Origin: an uncultured Methanobrevibacter sp.
GTDB taxonomy: Archaea > Methanobacteriota > Methanobacteria > Methanobacteriales > Methanobacteriaceae
NCBI RefSeq assembly: GCF_902771435.1
Contig: NZ_CACXXB010000018.1
Location: 1 to 43,271, forward strand
Direction: 5' to 3'
DNA: 43,271 nt
The notes under the pieces were generated by a model. That model was not told where the DNA came from. It did no database searches and saw only the letters and a program-made list of their open reading frames with translations. The position numbers and the translations under genes are program-made. This document shows positions 16,588 to 25,076 of this stretch, one piece after another. Each line of letters starts with the position of its first letter. The first letter of the stretch is position 1.

Positions 16588-17121
16588 ATGAACATTGTAG
16601 CTATAATGGGCTCTCCAAGAAAACATGCCAACACTGACATGCTGCTTGATGAAATGATCAAGGGGGCTGAGGAAAACGGTCACAACGTAGTTAAACATTA
16701 TATCAGCAATCTGGAAGTTCATCCGTGCCGTGGATGTGGTGTGTGCATGCAGGGAAAGGATTGCGTATTCAAGGATGACGGATTTAAGGTTACCCACGAG
16801 ATTGCCGAAGCCGAAGGGCTGATTGTTTCAACACCCATATACTTCGGACAGATGACCGGGGCCCTTAAAGTATTGCTTGACAGGATGTATGGAATCACAC
16901 ATAACCCCCTAATTCCTCTATCGGGCAAAGTTGCATTAATTTTCACACACCTTGGTCCGGAAGGATATTATGATTCATATATCGAGCTTACAAAGATTCA
17001 GCCATTTCAAATGAACATGCACTATCAGATTCTGGATGTTCTGGATGTTGGAAATTTGGGCGATGTCAGAAATCAGCCAAACAAGCTTATTGAAGCATAT
17101 GAAATAGGCAAAAAATTCTAA
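16588..17121 (+). CDS. iron-sulfur flavoprotein / NADPH-dependent FMN reductase family
   Basis: A 177-aa flavodoxin-fold protein. GSPRKHANT at 8-16 is the FMN phosphate loop. C47, C50, C53 and C59 form a compact CX2CX2CX5C motif like that of the Methanosarcina iron-sulfur flavoprotein Isf, which carries one [4Fe-4S] cluster and FMN. STPIYFGQMTGALKVLLDR is the characteristic flavin-binding segment. A role in electron transfer or oxidative-stress defence is likely from the family. The ATG follows TAGAGATAATGTAAT. It is divergent from the ferredoxin-fused aldo/keto reductase, suggesting linked redox regulation. Confidence 0.85.
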   Translation: MNIVAIMGSPRKHANTDMLLDEMIKGAEENGHNVVKHYISNLEVHPCRGCGVCMQGKDCVFKDDGFKVTHEIAEAEGLIVSTPIYFGQMTGALKVLLDRMYGITHNPLIPLSGKVALIFTHLGPEGYYDSYIELTKIQPFQMNMHYQILDVLDVGNLGDVRNQPNKLIEAYEIGKKF

Positions 17122-17230
17122 GCGAAAAATGATATGCAATTCGGACAAAAGTTTTTTTTAAAAAGAAACTAATGTCTATTGCATACTTCAAAATAACTAT
17201 TTTTACCTTTAATTTCATATTTAAAGATGC

Positions 17231-17267
17231 ATGTAAGTACTTACATTCGAAAAACTATTTATATAAT
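17231..17267 (+). promoter_or_regulatory. 16-bp perfect palindrome and TATA box of the 36-aa gene
   Basis: ATGTAAGTACTTACAT (17231-17246) is a perfect palindrome. A TATA box, CTATTTATATAAT, follows at 17255-17267. The palindrome centre is about 23 bp upstream of the TATA centre, a position suited to an activator or a repressor covering the BRE. The ATG of the small gene lies 60 bp after the TATA. Confidence 0.6.
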
Positions 17268-17326
17268 TTTTTTTTAAAATAATAAGTAAGTTTAAAGTGA
17301 ACTGAAACATTTGAAGAGGTGAAAAT

Positions 17327-17437
17327 ATGAGCTGGAGAGGATTTGTAAGAATGTATAATGAATCTATAGAAATGTGGAACGAATTATACAAAAACGGTAA
17401 TGTCAACCCTCAATTGACTAGTCACTATTACGGTTAA
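17327..17437 (+). CDS. 36-aa miniprotein with palindromic promoter
   Basis: The ATG at 17327 opens a 36-codon frame, MSWRGFVRMYNESIEMWNEL followed by YKNGNVNPQ and a Tyr-containing tail, ending with TAA at 17435-17437. GAAGAGGTGAAAAT before the ATG is a strong ribosome-binding site. The peptide is amphipathic, with aromatic and charged residues that could form one helix, and has no signal or membrane segment. It is the only gene in 440 bp and has its own TATA box and a perfect 16-bp operator-like palindrome, all of which argue that it is a real regulated gene. No family is recognised. Confidence 0.65.
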   Translation: MSWRGFVRMYNESIEMWNELYKNGNVNPQLTSHYYG

Positions 17438-17563
17438 AAGATTTAAATGAATTATTTTGATTTCATATCCTAAATTATATGAAAAGTTAAATTAACAGTT
17501 ATAAATAATTTCAGGCAATTCATAGAATATGATATTGTCGTTTGCATGAAAAAAGAGTTTAAG

Positions 17564-18424
17564 CTAGATTAGTTTGGATTGGACAGAATTTGATGGAAAT
17601 TCATGCACATAATCAATTATTTCCTCCTGTTTATAAAGCATTCCATGCTTCCGGCATCTATCATTTATGAGTCCTTTTAATTTTCTATTATTTTTGCTGT
17701 AAATGAAATTTTTCTCCCCAAATTCATCAATATATCTTTCTTTTAAACCTGGGAAATTTTCATCCAACTTTTTGTAGAAATAATCACGATTGCCTGGCCT
17801 TAACGAAAAACCCATATCCAGGTTCAATACCGCTTTTACGTTTGTATCAACACAATAATCCAAAATAGAATTAATATTATCCTCACTGTCATTGATATGG
17901 GGCAATATTGGAGATAACCAAACGACAGCAGGAATATTGTTTTCATCTAATTTTTTTAGCACTTCAACCCGCTTTGATGTTGGGCAGACATTCGGTTCAA
18001 TTACCCTGCATAAATCATCATCGGCAGTTGTTAATGTTATCTGAACAACGACTTTCGTTTTTTCATTGATCTTTTTAAGCAAATCCAAATCGCGAAGAAT
18101 CAAATCGGATTTTGTAAGGCATGAAAAACCATATCCATACCTGTAAATCAATTCCAGACATTTGCGGACATGCTTCAATCTCATTTCAATTGGAACGTAA
18201 GGGTCAGTCATTGCACCGGTTACAACCATGAATGGCTTTCTTTTAATCAATTCCTTTTTAAGCAATTCAACCGCATTTTCCTTCACTTCAATATCTTCAA
18301 ACTTATGGTTTAAATGATAGACTTCGCTTCTTGAGTCACAATAGATACAACCGTGAGTGCATCCCCTATACAAGTTTATGCCGTAGTCTGAAGTGAATAT
18401 GCCCTTAGCTTTAACGAAATGCAT
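17564..18424 (-). CDS. SPL-family radical SAM protein
   Basis: A 286-aa protein with C22, C26 and C29 in GCTHGCIYCDSRS, the CxxxCxxC cluster motif of radical SAM enzymes, followed by the aromatic/Asp pattern of the spore-photoproduct-lyase-like (SPL) branch. VVTGAMTDPYVPIE and PILPHINDSEDNI are further conserved segments of archaeal SPL-like proteins. Their reaction is not known; repair of DNA photoproducts is not implied for this branch. It begins directly at MHFVKAKGIF, with a poor ribosome-binding site. The gene is flanked by AT-rich intergenic DNA and appears monocistronic. Confidence 0.85.
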   Translation of the reverse strand: MHFVKAKGIFTSDYGINLYRGCTHGCIYCDSRSEVYHLNHKFEDIEVKENAVELLKKELIKRKPFMVVTGAMTDPYVPIEMRLKHVRKCLELIYRYGYGFSCLTKSDLILRDLDLLKKINEKTKVVVQITLTTADDDLCRVIEPNVCPTSKRVEVLKKLDENNIPAVVWLSPILPHINDSEDNINSILDYCVDTNVKAVLNLDMGFSLRPGNRDYFYKKLDENFPGLKERYIDEFGEKNFIYSKNNRKLKGLINDRCRKHGMLYKQEEIIDYVHEFPSNSVQSKLI

Positions 18425-18489
18425 GATGTTAGCTTTATGGTTAATATTATAATAATATTGCTATATGGAACGATTTGAAAAAATAGTAA

Positions 18490-18657
18490 ATATGCCCATC
18501 ACCAACTGTATGCATAGAATCTAAAATAGCTATCAACAACATCAAAACATCAGTCAAACAGGCAGGAACAGGACAAAATATTATTTTAATCCACGGAATT
18601 TTCACAAGCAAGGAAATAATAAACCGCATATTCAACCATTTCAAGGACACCCTTTAA
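18490..18657 (+). pseudogene. start-less coding remnant, possibly of CbiZ-type amidohydrolase
   Basis: A plus-strand frame open for about 55 codons, with a stop just before it and no start codon, reads ...SPTVCIESKIAINNIKTSVK, then QAGTGQNIILIHGIFTSKE and a TAA. The GTxNIIL...T...I pattern vaguely resembles the end of adenosylcobinamide amidohydrolases, but the match is weak. No promoter or ribosome-binding site is seen. The most economical reading is the 3' end of a decayed gene. Confidence 0.35.
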
Positions 18658-18690
18658 AAAAAGAAAAAAATTAAATGATAAAAATCATTA
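18656..18690 (-). terminator. terminator of 3-hydroxyacyl-CoA dehydrogenase gene
   Basis: AATGAT-aaaa-ATCATT (18674-18689) overlaps the stop codon. On the minus strand it is followed by a long T-rich stretch (18671-18656). Confidence 0.5.
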
Positions 18691-19623
18691 ATATTCGTAG
18701 AATCCTTTGCCCGCATTGATACCTGTTTCACCAGCATCAATTTTTTCCTTAAGCTTTTTAGCTATTTTACCTTGAGTTGTTTCAGGGTCTTGAGATCTAG
18801 GATCCATAATGACAATATTATATGCAGTTACAAGTCCTACAATATCTAAAATTTGGAACGGTCCGTTTGGTGAACCTGTAGCGAGTCTCCAAGTCAAGTC
18901 GATTGTTTCAGGGTCTGCAACTTCTTCAGCCCATAATGCCTGTCCAGCGGATAGGAACGGTACAAGCAATGAATTGAGCACATATCCAGGTTGTTCCTTC
19001 AATACTTTAATAGGTACCATGTTGATGTCTTCTGCAAATTGGACAATTGCGTCAAAGTATTGTTGTTCAGTTCCAGGGTGTGGCATTACTTCAGCGGTGT
19101 TTTGAGCCCAAATGTTGTTTGCGAAGTGGAATGCAAGGTATTTTTCAGGTCTTCCTGTATATTCCGCAAATTGGCTTGGAAGCAATGTTGATGAGTTTGT
19201 AACGACAATTGTTTTTTCCGGAAGGAAATTAGCCAATTCTTTATAGAATTGAATTTTTTGTTCTGGGTCTTCTGCAATTGCTTCAATTACAAGGTCTGCA
19301 TCTTCTGCTGCTTCTTCATAACTTGTGGTTAATGTCAAGCTGTCAAATGCTTTTTGAGCTTGTTCTTTTAAGGCATCAATCTCTTCATCGGTCAAGTCAG
19401 GGGTTTTGCTGAATCCTCTGCAATAAGCTGACTTATCAGTTTTCATTTGTTCAAGTGTTGCTTGATAGATGTTTAAAAGTCTTTCGAATTTAGGTTTTGC
19501 CCTTTCGATTGAACCTTCGCTTCTTAACCAGACTGTCACATCAAATCCGCAGTATGCAGATTGGTAAGCAATTTGACTACCTAAAACTCCTCCACCGGCT
19601 ACTACAACTTTCTTGATATCCAT
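18688..19623 (-). CDS. 3-hydroxyacyl-CoA dehydrogenase family protein
   Basis: A 311-aa protein. VVVAGGGVLGSQIA at 6-19 is the NAD-binding Rossmann loop. TNSSTLLPSQFAEYTGRPEK and AFHFANNIWAQNTAEVMPHP carry the catalytic His-Glu region of 3-hydroxybutyryl-CoA dehydrogenases. NGPFQILDIVGL and GKGFYEY close the helical C-terminal domain. Methanobrevibacter is not known for beta-oxidation, and no thiolase, crotonase or acyl-CoA dehydrogenase gene is nearby, so the physiological substrate is unclear. A role on another 3-hydroxy acid is possible. ATTGGTGATTTAA precedes the ATG. It is preceded on the same strand by the TcdA-like gene, with a 152-bp gap. Confidence 0.88.
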   Translation of the reverse strand: MDIKKVVVAGGGVLGSQIAYQSAYCGFDVTVWLRSEGSIERAKPKFERLLNIYQATLEQMKTDKSAYCRGFSKTPDLTDEEIDALKEQAQKAFDSLTLTTSYEEAAEDADLVIEAIAEDPEQKIQFYKELANFLPEKTIVVTNSSTLLPSQFAEYTGRPEKYLAFHFANNIWAQNTAEVMPHPGTEQQYFDAIVQFAEDINMVPIKVLKEQPGYVLNSLLVPFLSAGQALWAEEVADPETIDLTWRLATGSPNGPFQILDIVGLVTAYNIVIMDPRSQDPETTQGKIAKKLKEKIDAGETGINAGKGFYEY

Positions 19624-19775
19624 TTAAATCACCAATATTTTGATATAAACTATATTTTACATGAATGTTAAAAAAAGTAAAATATAATCCATTGATTGTA
19701 CTATATTTTTTAAAATATTTAAAATTTTATAAATATTTCTTAAAATTTCTTAAATAAAACTTTAAATAAAAAAAG

Positions 19776-20486
19776 TTAAACTCCTGCAATGTCCTTTATC
19801 ACTTCGCCTGCAAGTATAAGCCCCGCAACGGACGGCACAAATGAAACACTGCCCTTTACCTTAAATTTCCTGTCCTTATTAATTTCACAGTCATTGGTGT
19901 TTATAGCATGTTCCTTTGAATAGACCACCTTCAGTTTTTCTATATTTCTTTTTCTGAGGTCCTTTTTCATTATTCTTGCAAGAGGACATACGGAGGTTTC
20001 GTAAATATCTGCCACCTCAAACATTGTAGGGTCGAGCTTGTTTCCGGTTCCCATTGAAGAGATGACAGGAACATTTATGGCATCACATTTGCATATTATT
20101 GCAATCTTTGCCATTATTGTGTCAACGCAGTCAACGGCATAGGACAAATCCTCTGTAATGATATCATTTTCTGAATCGGCCATGTAGAATTCCTTATATA
20201 TTTCAACATTTGCATCCGGATTGATTTCAAGGATTCTTTCCTTCATCAAATCGACCTTGTATCTGCCGACTGTTTTTTCCGTTGCAATCAGCTGTCTGTT
20301 GATGTTGCTTTCATCTATCTTGTCGAAGTCAACCAGAACGAAATTTCCCACACCGCATCTGGCAAGCCCTTCGCAGACATATGAACCGACACCGCCAAGG
20401 CCAAAAACGGCGACTTTTGCTGCTTTCAATTTTTCCATTCCTTCATTTCCAATCAACATTTCTGTTCTTGAAAACTTATCTTCCAT
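19776..20486 (-). CDS. tcdA: tRNA threonylcarbamoyladenosine dehydratase-like (ThiF/HesA family)
   Basis: A 236-aa E1-like protein. FSRTEMLIGNEGMEKLKAAK leads into the ATP-binding FGLGGVGSYVCEGLARCGVG. DFDKIDESNINRQ and the AVDCVDT segment follow, as in TcdA/CsdL, which cyclises t6A to ct6A at tRNA position 37. VCPLARIMKKDLRKR is the family's conserved C-terminal motif. The frame extends upstream to a TTG at 20498, but the ATG at 20486 has GGTGAGG just before it and gives the usual MEDKFSRTEM start. It is divergent from tatD across about 95 bp. Confidence 0.9.
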   Translation of the reverse strand: MEDKFSRTEMLIGNEGMEKLKAAKVAVFGLGGVGSYVCEGLARCGVGNFVLVDFDKIDESNINRQLIATEKTVGRYKVDLMKERILEINPDANVEIYKEFYMADSENDIITEDLSYAVDCVDTIMAKIAIICKCDAINVPVISSMGTGNKLDPTMFEVADIYETSVCPLARIMKKDLRKRNIEKLKVVYSKEHAINTNDCEINKDRKFKVKGSVSFVPSVAGLILAGEVIKDIAGV

Positions 20487-20581
20487 TCGCCTCACCAAAA
20501 AGTATAATTTAATTTAAGCTATTATATAATAATTGATGCCTAAGCAATAAAAACTTAATGCAAAACCGGGTGGGGATTTTG

Positions 20582-21337
20582 ATGATTATAGATACACATT
20601 GTCATGTTTACAAAAGTGAAATGGAAGATGCGGAGGAAATAATAATGCAAGCCGCAGACAATGACATTCACCTGATATTGAACGGCACAGATTTGCAAAG
20701 CAATAGGGAAGTCTTAAATCTTGCAGACAAATATGATAATGTCCATGCCGCTTTGGGATATTATTATACCCTAGCAGACAAAATAACCGATGAAGACATT
20801 TCCCTGCTGGACGAACAGCTGTACAATGATAATGTGGTTGCAGTAGGCGAGATTGGCCTTGACTATTATCACGGAAATGACAACAAAGAAAGACAGATTG
20901 AACTGTTTGAGAAAATGCTCGATTTGGCCGAAAATCATGACCTGCCGGTGATTGTGCATTCAAGAAAGGCAATGCAGGACACATTTGATGTGCTGAAAAA
21001 CCATGACGTTGTCGGATCTCTTCACTGCTATCAGGGTTCAGCCGAAATGGCCCTTCAATTCACCAAATTGGGATTCCATATTGGTGTAGGAGGACCCGTT
21101 ACAAACACACACAACAAGAAAACTAAAAAAACCGTAAAAAGCATTGATATAAGACATATCCTTGTAGAAACCGATTCACCATATTTGCCTCCTCAGGAAA
21201 AGAGGGGAGAGACCAATACACCGCTTAACATCATTTATGTCATCAGTAAAATAGCTGAAGAATTGGACTTGAAAGAAGAAGAAGTAATTAAGACAACTGC
21301 AGAAAATGCAAAAAAACTGTTCAGATTGAATATTTAG
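20582..21337 (+). CDS. tatD: TatD family metal-dependent hydrolase
   Basis: A 251-aa TIM-barrel amidohydrolase. MIIDTHCHVY holds the HxH pair; VGEIGLDYY the glutamate; VIVHSRKAM, SLHCYQGS and VETDSPYLPP the remaining His and Asp ligands in the standard TatD order. TatD enzymes are 3'-5' DNA/RNA exonucleases, and archaeal members are implicated in nucleic acid turnover. The ATG at 20582 has GGTGGGGAT five bases before it; the earlier in-frame ATG at 20558 lacks such a site. Its 3' end overlaps the convergent exonuclease gene by four bases. Confidence 0.92.
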   Translation: MIIDTHCHVYKSEMEDAEEIIMQAADNDIHLILNGTDLQSNREVLNLADKYDNVHAALGYYYTLADKITDEDISLLDEQLYNDNVVAVGEIGLDYYHGNDNKERQIELFEKMLDLAENHDLPVIVHSRKAMQDTFDVLKNHDVVGSLHCYQGSAEMALQFTKLGFHIGVGGPVTNTHNKKTKKTVKSIDIRHILVETDSPYLPPQEKRGETNTPLNIIYVISKIAEELDLKEEEVIKTTAENAKKLFRLNI

Positions 21338-21882
21338 ATTTCCGGATAGAAATCTATATCATACCCCAATTTAACCATTATCCGCAATTCATCCCTTGCA
21401 TCGACAATTGCATTGTGTGTTTCGCAGTAGTCCTCGACACCCAACATCTGAAGCATCGGCTCAACGCCGTATCCTCTTTTTAACCTGCCTGTTTTGCAGC
21501 ATGGCAAATGGTCAGGAATGGATGGATTGTGCTGCTTATATGCAGCCACCTTCATGATGTCATGCCAACAGAAATCTGAAAGTTCAGGCAAATGATTCTT
21601 GTCAAAGGAAGCATTGTAAGCAAACAGATCATCAACACCATTGGAATTGAGAAGGATTTTTACATCATCAATCACTTCTGTTCTGCGTCCTGTGATAATC
21701 TCATGAGTGGTTTGCCTCATGCTTCTGGAATACATTCCTCCTACCTTTTCTTCCTGCGGCAGAATGTAATAGCGGGAATCAGTCTTTTCGAAATTTCTGC
21801 ATTTTGCAATCAGAACTCCAATTGACATTACCTCATTGTTCCAATTCGTTTCCGTATCGATTACTGCAAATCTTCTTGACAT
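21334..21882 (-). CDS. DEDDh-type 3'-5' exonuclease-like protein
   Basis: A 182-aa RNase H-fold exonuclease. FAVIDTETNW gives the first Asp-Glu pair (D9, E11). AYNASFDKNHL holds the second Asp, and HNAIVDARDE the His-x4-Asp of the DEDDh class, seen in DnaQ/epsilon and oligoribonuclease-like enzymes. No polymerase or helicase domain is attached. The substrate (DNA or RNA) cannot be decided. It overlaps the end of tatD by four bases in convergent orientation and follows surE by 42 bp on the same strand, so it is probably the last gene of the surE operon. Confidence 0.83.
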   Translation of the reverse strand: MSRRFAVIDTETNWNNEVMSIGVLIAKCRNFEKTDSRYYILPQEEKVGGMYSRSMRQTTHEIITGRRTEVIDDVKILLNSNGVDDLFAYNASFDKNHLPELSDFCWHDIMKVAAYKQHNPSIPDHLPCCKTGRLKRGYGVEPMLQMLGVEDYCETHNAIVDARDELRIMVKLGYDIDFYPEI

Positions 21883-21924
21883 TGAAAATACCTATATGTT
21901 TTTAATTTAAACCTCTGATGAGTT

Positions 21925-22740
21925 TTACCAGTCCTTCAATTCAGGGTAGGTCATATTGACATTCAATGGTGTCAGACTCGGACATTTATCAACAAGCAAT
22001 GCATATCCGTCAGTGCCTTCTCCATATTCCTTTACAAGGTCTGATGTTATCATAATCAGGTCATCACTGCTTTGATTTTCATCCAGAGGATAGAAAAATA
22101 TCTCTTTTTTCTCCTCATTAGCATTATCAATGACACGTTTTGAAAGCATCTTATCTGCCAAACGGGTGATTTTGACCTCCGGTGATTTATAGTTGGTGGG
22201 AACGTTCAGGTTAAACAGGTCGACATCCTTCGGAAATCCCTGATTTTTAATTTTAAAAACAAGGTCATGCAAAACCTGCTTTGCCAATGTGAAATCATAA
22301 TCAATGTACCATTCGCCGTTTTCATCCTGTTTATATGCAGTTTTGGGATCAATGAAAAGAGAGGCTGCAATTGCAGGGATGCCAAGGCTAACGGCTTCAA
22401 AAGCGGCACAGACAGTTCCTGATGATGTAATGTCACAGCTAATGTTGACGCCCTGGTTTATTCCTGTTATTACCAAGTCGGGTTTTTCGTCCATTACATA
22501 GTTTGCACCTACAATAACTGCATCCGCAGGACTTCCTGAAACACTATAGGCCTGACTTCCGTCTTCAAGTTTGCATGATTCCAGCTTCAAATGTTTGAAC
22601 AATGATATTCTGCGCCCCACGCTGCTGTTATTTTCATCAGGCGCCACAACAGTAACATTGGCCAAGTCTTCAACCGCCTGTTTTGCGGCAAGTATTCCAG
22701 GTGCAAACACACCGTCATCATTGGATATTAAAATATTCAT
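21925..22740 (-). CDS. surE: 5'/3'-nucleotidase SurE
   Basis: A 271-aa SurE. MNILISNDDGVFAPGI gives the metal ligands D8 and D9; APDENNSSVG gives S39/S40; and GINQGVN gives N95. SGTVCAAFEAVSLGIPAIA is a family hallmark. SurE removes phosphate from nucleoside 5'- and 3'-monophosphates and short polyphosphate, usually in stress or nucleotide salvage. GGGTTGATATT precedes the ATG. The SAP-domain gene ends 11 bp upstream on the same strand, so the two genes are very likely co-transcribed, with the exonuclease downstream. Confidence 0.95.
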   Translation of the reverse strand: MNILISNDDGVFAPGILAAKQAVEDLANVTVVAPDENNSSVGRRISLFKHLKLESCKLEDGSQAYSVSGSPADAVIVGANYVMDEKPDLVITGINQGVNISCDITSSGTVCAAFEAVSLGIPAIAASLFIDPKTAYKQDENGEWYIDYDFTLAKQVLHDLVFKIKNQGFPKDVDLFNLNVPTNYKSPEVKITRLADKMLSKRVIDNANEEKKEIFFYPLDENQSSDDLIMITSDLVKEYGEGTDGYALLVDKCPSLTPLNVNMTYPELKDW

Positions 22741-22751
22741 AATATCAACCC

Positions 22752-23735
22752 TTAAAAGTCAAATAATGTTTTTTGTGTAATTTTCTTAATCTTCAAATCG
22801 TCATTTTCATAAAAGCGGTTTTCCAAATCCGCTACAATCCTTTCGTAATCCTTCAAATTCAGCATGTCCTTCAAACACCTGTAGCCGTCATATTTTGACA
22901 CAATAATATTTTCAAAGACAAATGAATCCCAAATCACGTAATATGTGGAGATGACTCTGTTTTTGCCTAATTTCTTTTGCAGGAATAGCATCTGGTCATA
23001 TGTTTCACGTGAGAGTCCGCTGTGATTCTTCAGCTCATCAATCTTCCATATCGGATTAAGGTTCATGCAATAGCTCCTTAAGGCATATCTCAGCATTTCC
23101 TTGTAATTTTCCTTTTTATAGAAATGCTCTGCCATTATCTGTGTGTTGAAGATATAGTTTCTATGGCTTTTGTCTTCAATAGCCTTATTTATATGACTGT
23201 TGATGAATTCAATTGGTATATTGACCTCTTTTTTTCTATAGTTGTCCATATAAAACTCATTGAATTCCCTGAAATAATAATTGGTTAAATAAGCATTGAA
23301 AATAGTGATTCTTCTCTTTTTGTTTTTATAGAAAACCTTGGATTTTGAAGACAAATGATAGCTCTCACCAATAAGGCCGTTTTCAAATATTCTCTTTTCT
23401 ATATGCTCCCTTTTTCCAGAGGTTTTCAAGCCGTTTTTCTTAAGAATCTTTTTCAGGCTTTTTGTATTGTACTTTTTAAGCAGTTTTGAAAAGTCATCGG
23501 CATTTGCGTTACCTAGAATATACTTGTTTTCAATAAGGTAATTGCGAAAATCAGTTTCGGACAAATCGTATTTTCCACAAACCTCCCTGACGGCATCTTC
23601 GATGGTTGAGTCTTCCTTCAAAACAAGAGAAATAAAATCAAATGTATACTGGATTTCAGAGACGTCATAATCCTTCGGTACAACGTCTGTATATTCAAGG
23701 GAAAACTTTTCTTGAGATAGTTCATCGGAAAACAT
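22752..23735 (-). CDS. SAP-domain protein of unknown function
   Basis: A 327-aa protein. KKYNTKSLKKILKKNGLKTS, then GKREHIEKRI (about 90-120), is a SAP-type helix-extension-helix motif, normally a DNA-binding element. The remainder is rich in Lys, Tyr and Asn and has no enzyme motif I recognise. It ends ITQKTLFDF. In Methanobacteria such proteins occur next to replication- or repair-type genes, and here it is followed by surE and a DEDD exonuclease. A role in nucleic acid metabolism is an inference from the domain and neighbours. ATG 23735 is preferred to the in-frame GTG 23741. Confidence 0.7.
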   Translation of the reverse strand: MFSDELSQEKFSLEYTDVVPKDYDVSEIQYTFDFISLVLKEDSTIEDAVREVCGKYDLSETDFRNYLIENKYILGNANADDFSKLLKKYNTKSLKKILKKNGLKTSGKREHIEKRIFENGLIGESYHLSSKSKVFYKNKKRRITIFNAYLTNYYFREFNEFYMDNYRKKEVNIPIEFINSHINKAIEDKSHRNYIFNTQIMAEHFYKKENYKEMLRYALRSYCMNLNPIWKIDELKNHSGLSRETYDQMLFLQKKLGKNRVISTYYVIWDSFVFENIIVSKYDGYRCLKDMLNLKDYERIVADLENRFYENDDLKIKKITQKTLFDF

Positions 23736-23777
23736 AATCACTATTAACTTTTATCTATTATAACTTTTATAATTTCA

Positions 23778-25076
23778 CTACAAAGACCAGTATGAAATTT
23801 CATCGGGACTTTCATTTTTGAATCTGAAGATGGATTTAAGGTCTATGATTATAGGCTTGTTTTTGGATAATTTCCTCATTTCATCCAGTGACATGCCTTT
23901 AAATTCGTCATGTGCCACTGCAAACAGCATTGCATCATATTTGCCGTCATAATTTTCTGCTAAAGATATGTCATATTCCATTTTTACTTCATTTTCATCG
24001 GCATGAGGATCATAAACTGTCAATTCAACCCCCAGTTTTTTAAGCTCATCGAGAATGTCAACCACTTTGCTGTTTCTTATGTCGTTGCAGTTTTCCTTAA
24101 AGGTGATTCCCATCACCAGAACGTTTGACCCCTTGATTTGAACATCATTTTCAACCAGCAGATAGATGATGTTTTTAACTATGAACTCCTTGAGATTTTC
24201 ATTAATCTCACGGCTGATTTCTATAAGTTTGGGATTGAACTGGAGCTTTTTGCTTTTAAAAATCAGGTAATACGGATCTATTCCAATGCAGTGTCCGCCC
24301 ACAAGGCCAGGATAATATTTTTGGAAGTTCCATTTTGTGCCTGCAGCCTCAATGACGTCAAGGGTATTGATGCCCATGTTATTGAAAATCATGGCAAGCT
24401 CATTGACAAGGGCTATGTTTACATCCCTTGTAACGTTTTCAACAATCTTTGCGGCTTCGGCCACCTTAATTGAAGGGGCTTCATGAACACCATTATTTAA
24501 AACAGTATCATATACTTTGGAAATGGTTTCAAGTGACTCCTCATCCATACCTGACACAATCTTGGTGATATTTTCAATAGGATTGTTTTTATCGCCGGGA
24601 TTGATGCGTTCGGGAGAGTATCCGACCTTAAAATCAGCGCCGCATTTAAGGCCTGAAATATCTTCAAGAATCGGAATGCACAGCTCTTCAGTAACGCCCG
24701 GATAAACTGTGGACTCATAAACGATTATTGATCCTTTTCTAAGGTTGCGGGCAATGATTTCTGAAGCTGAAACAACGAATTTGAAATCGGGATTTTTCTC
24801 CTCATTGATTGGTGTGGGAACAGCAACTACAAAGAAAGATGCGTTTTTAAGTTCATTTTCATCTGAAGTGAAATGTATGCTGGAATCGGTAAGTTCGTTT
24901 TCATCCAATTCACATGTTACGTCAATTCCCTGCCTGTATAATTCAATCTTTTCGGCATTGACGTCAAAGCCTATGACGTCATATTTTTTTGAAAACAGGT
25001 TGGCTAACGGCAAGCCTACATAGCCCAATCCCACAACGGCTATCTTTTCACTCTTATCTAATAACTTATTGAACAT
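23778..25076 (-). CDS. nucleotide-sugar (UDP-sugar) dehydrogenase
   Basis: A 432-aa UDP-glucose/UDP-N-acetyl-hexosamine dehydrogenase family protein. VVGLGYVGLP is the NAD-binding loop, YESTVYPGVTEE and SPERINPGDK are the family signatures, and GGHCIGIDPYYL carries the catalytic Cys (about C263). The C-terminal UDP-binding domain begins at about GITFKENCNDIRNSK. It resembles the WbpO/VipA-like branch that oxidises UDP-GalNAc or UDP-GlcNAc to the uronic acid. The ATG at 25076 follows GGAG by ten bases; the upstream TTG is less likely. It is divergent from the glycosyltransferase gene and probably supplies it or the N-glycan or surface-polymer pathway. Confidence 0.9.
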   Translation of the reverse strand: MFNKLLDKSEKIAVVGLGYVGLPLANLFSKKYDVIGFDVNAEKIELYRQGIDVTCELDENELTDSSIHFTSDENELKNASFFVVAVPTPINEEKNPDFKFVVSASEIIARNLRKGSIIVYESTVYPGVTEELCIPILEDISGLKCGADFKVGYSPERINPGDKNNPIENITKIVSGMDEESLETISKVYDTVLNNGVHEAPSIKVAEAAKIVENVTRDVNIALVNELAMIFNNMGINTLDVIEAAGTKWNFQKYYPGLVGGHCIGIDPYYLIFKSKKLQFNPKLIEISREINENLKEFIVKNIIYLLVENDVQIKGSNVLVMGITFKENCNDIRNSKVVDILDELKKLGVELTVYDPHADENEVKMEYDISLAENYDGKYDAMLFAVAHDEFKGMSLDEMRKLSKNKPIIIDLKSIFRFKNESPDEISYWSL

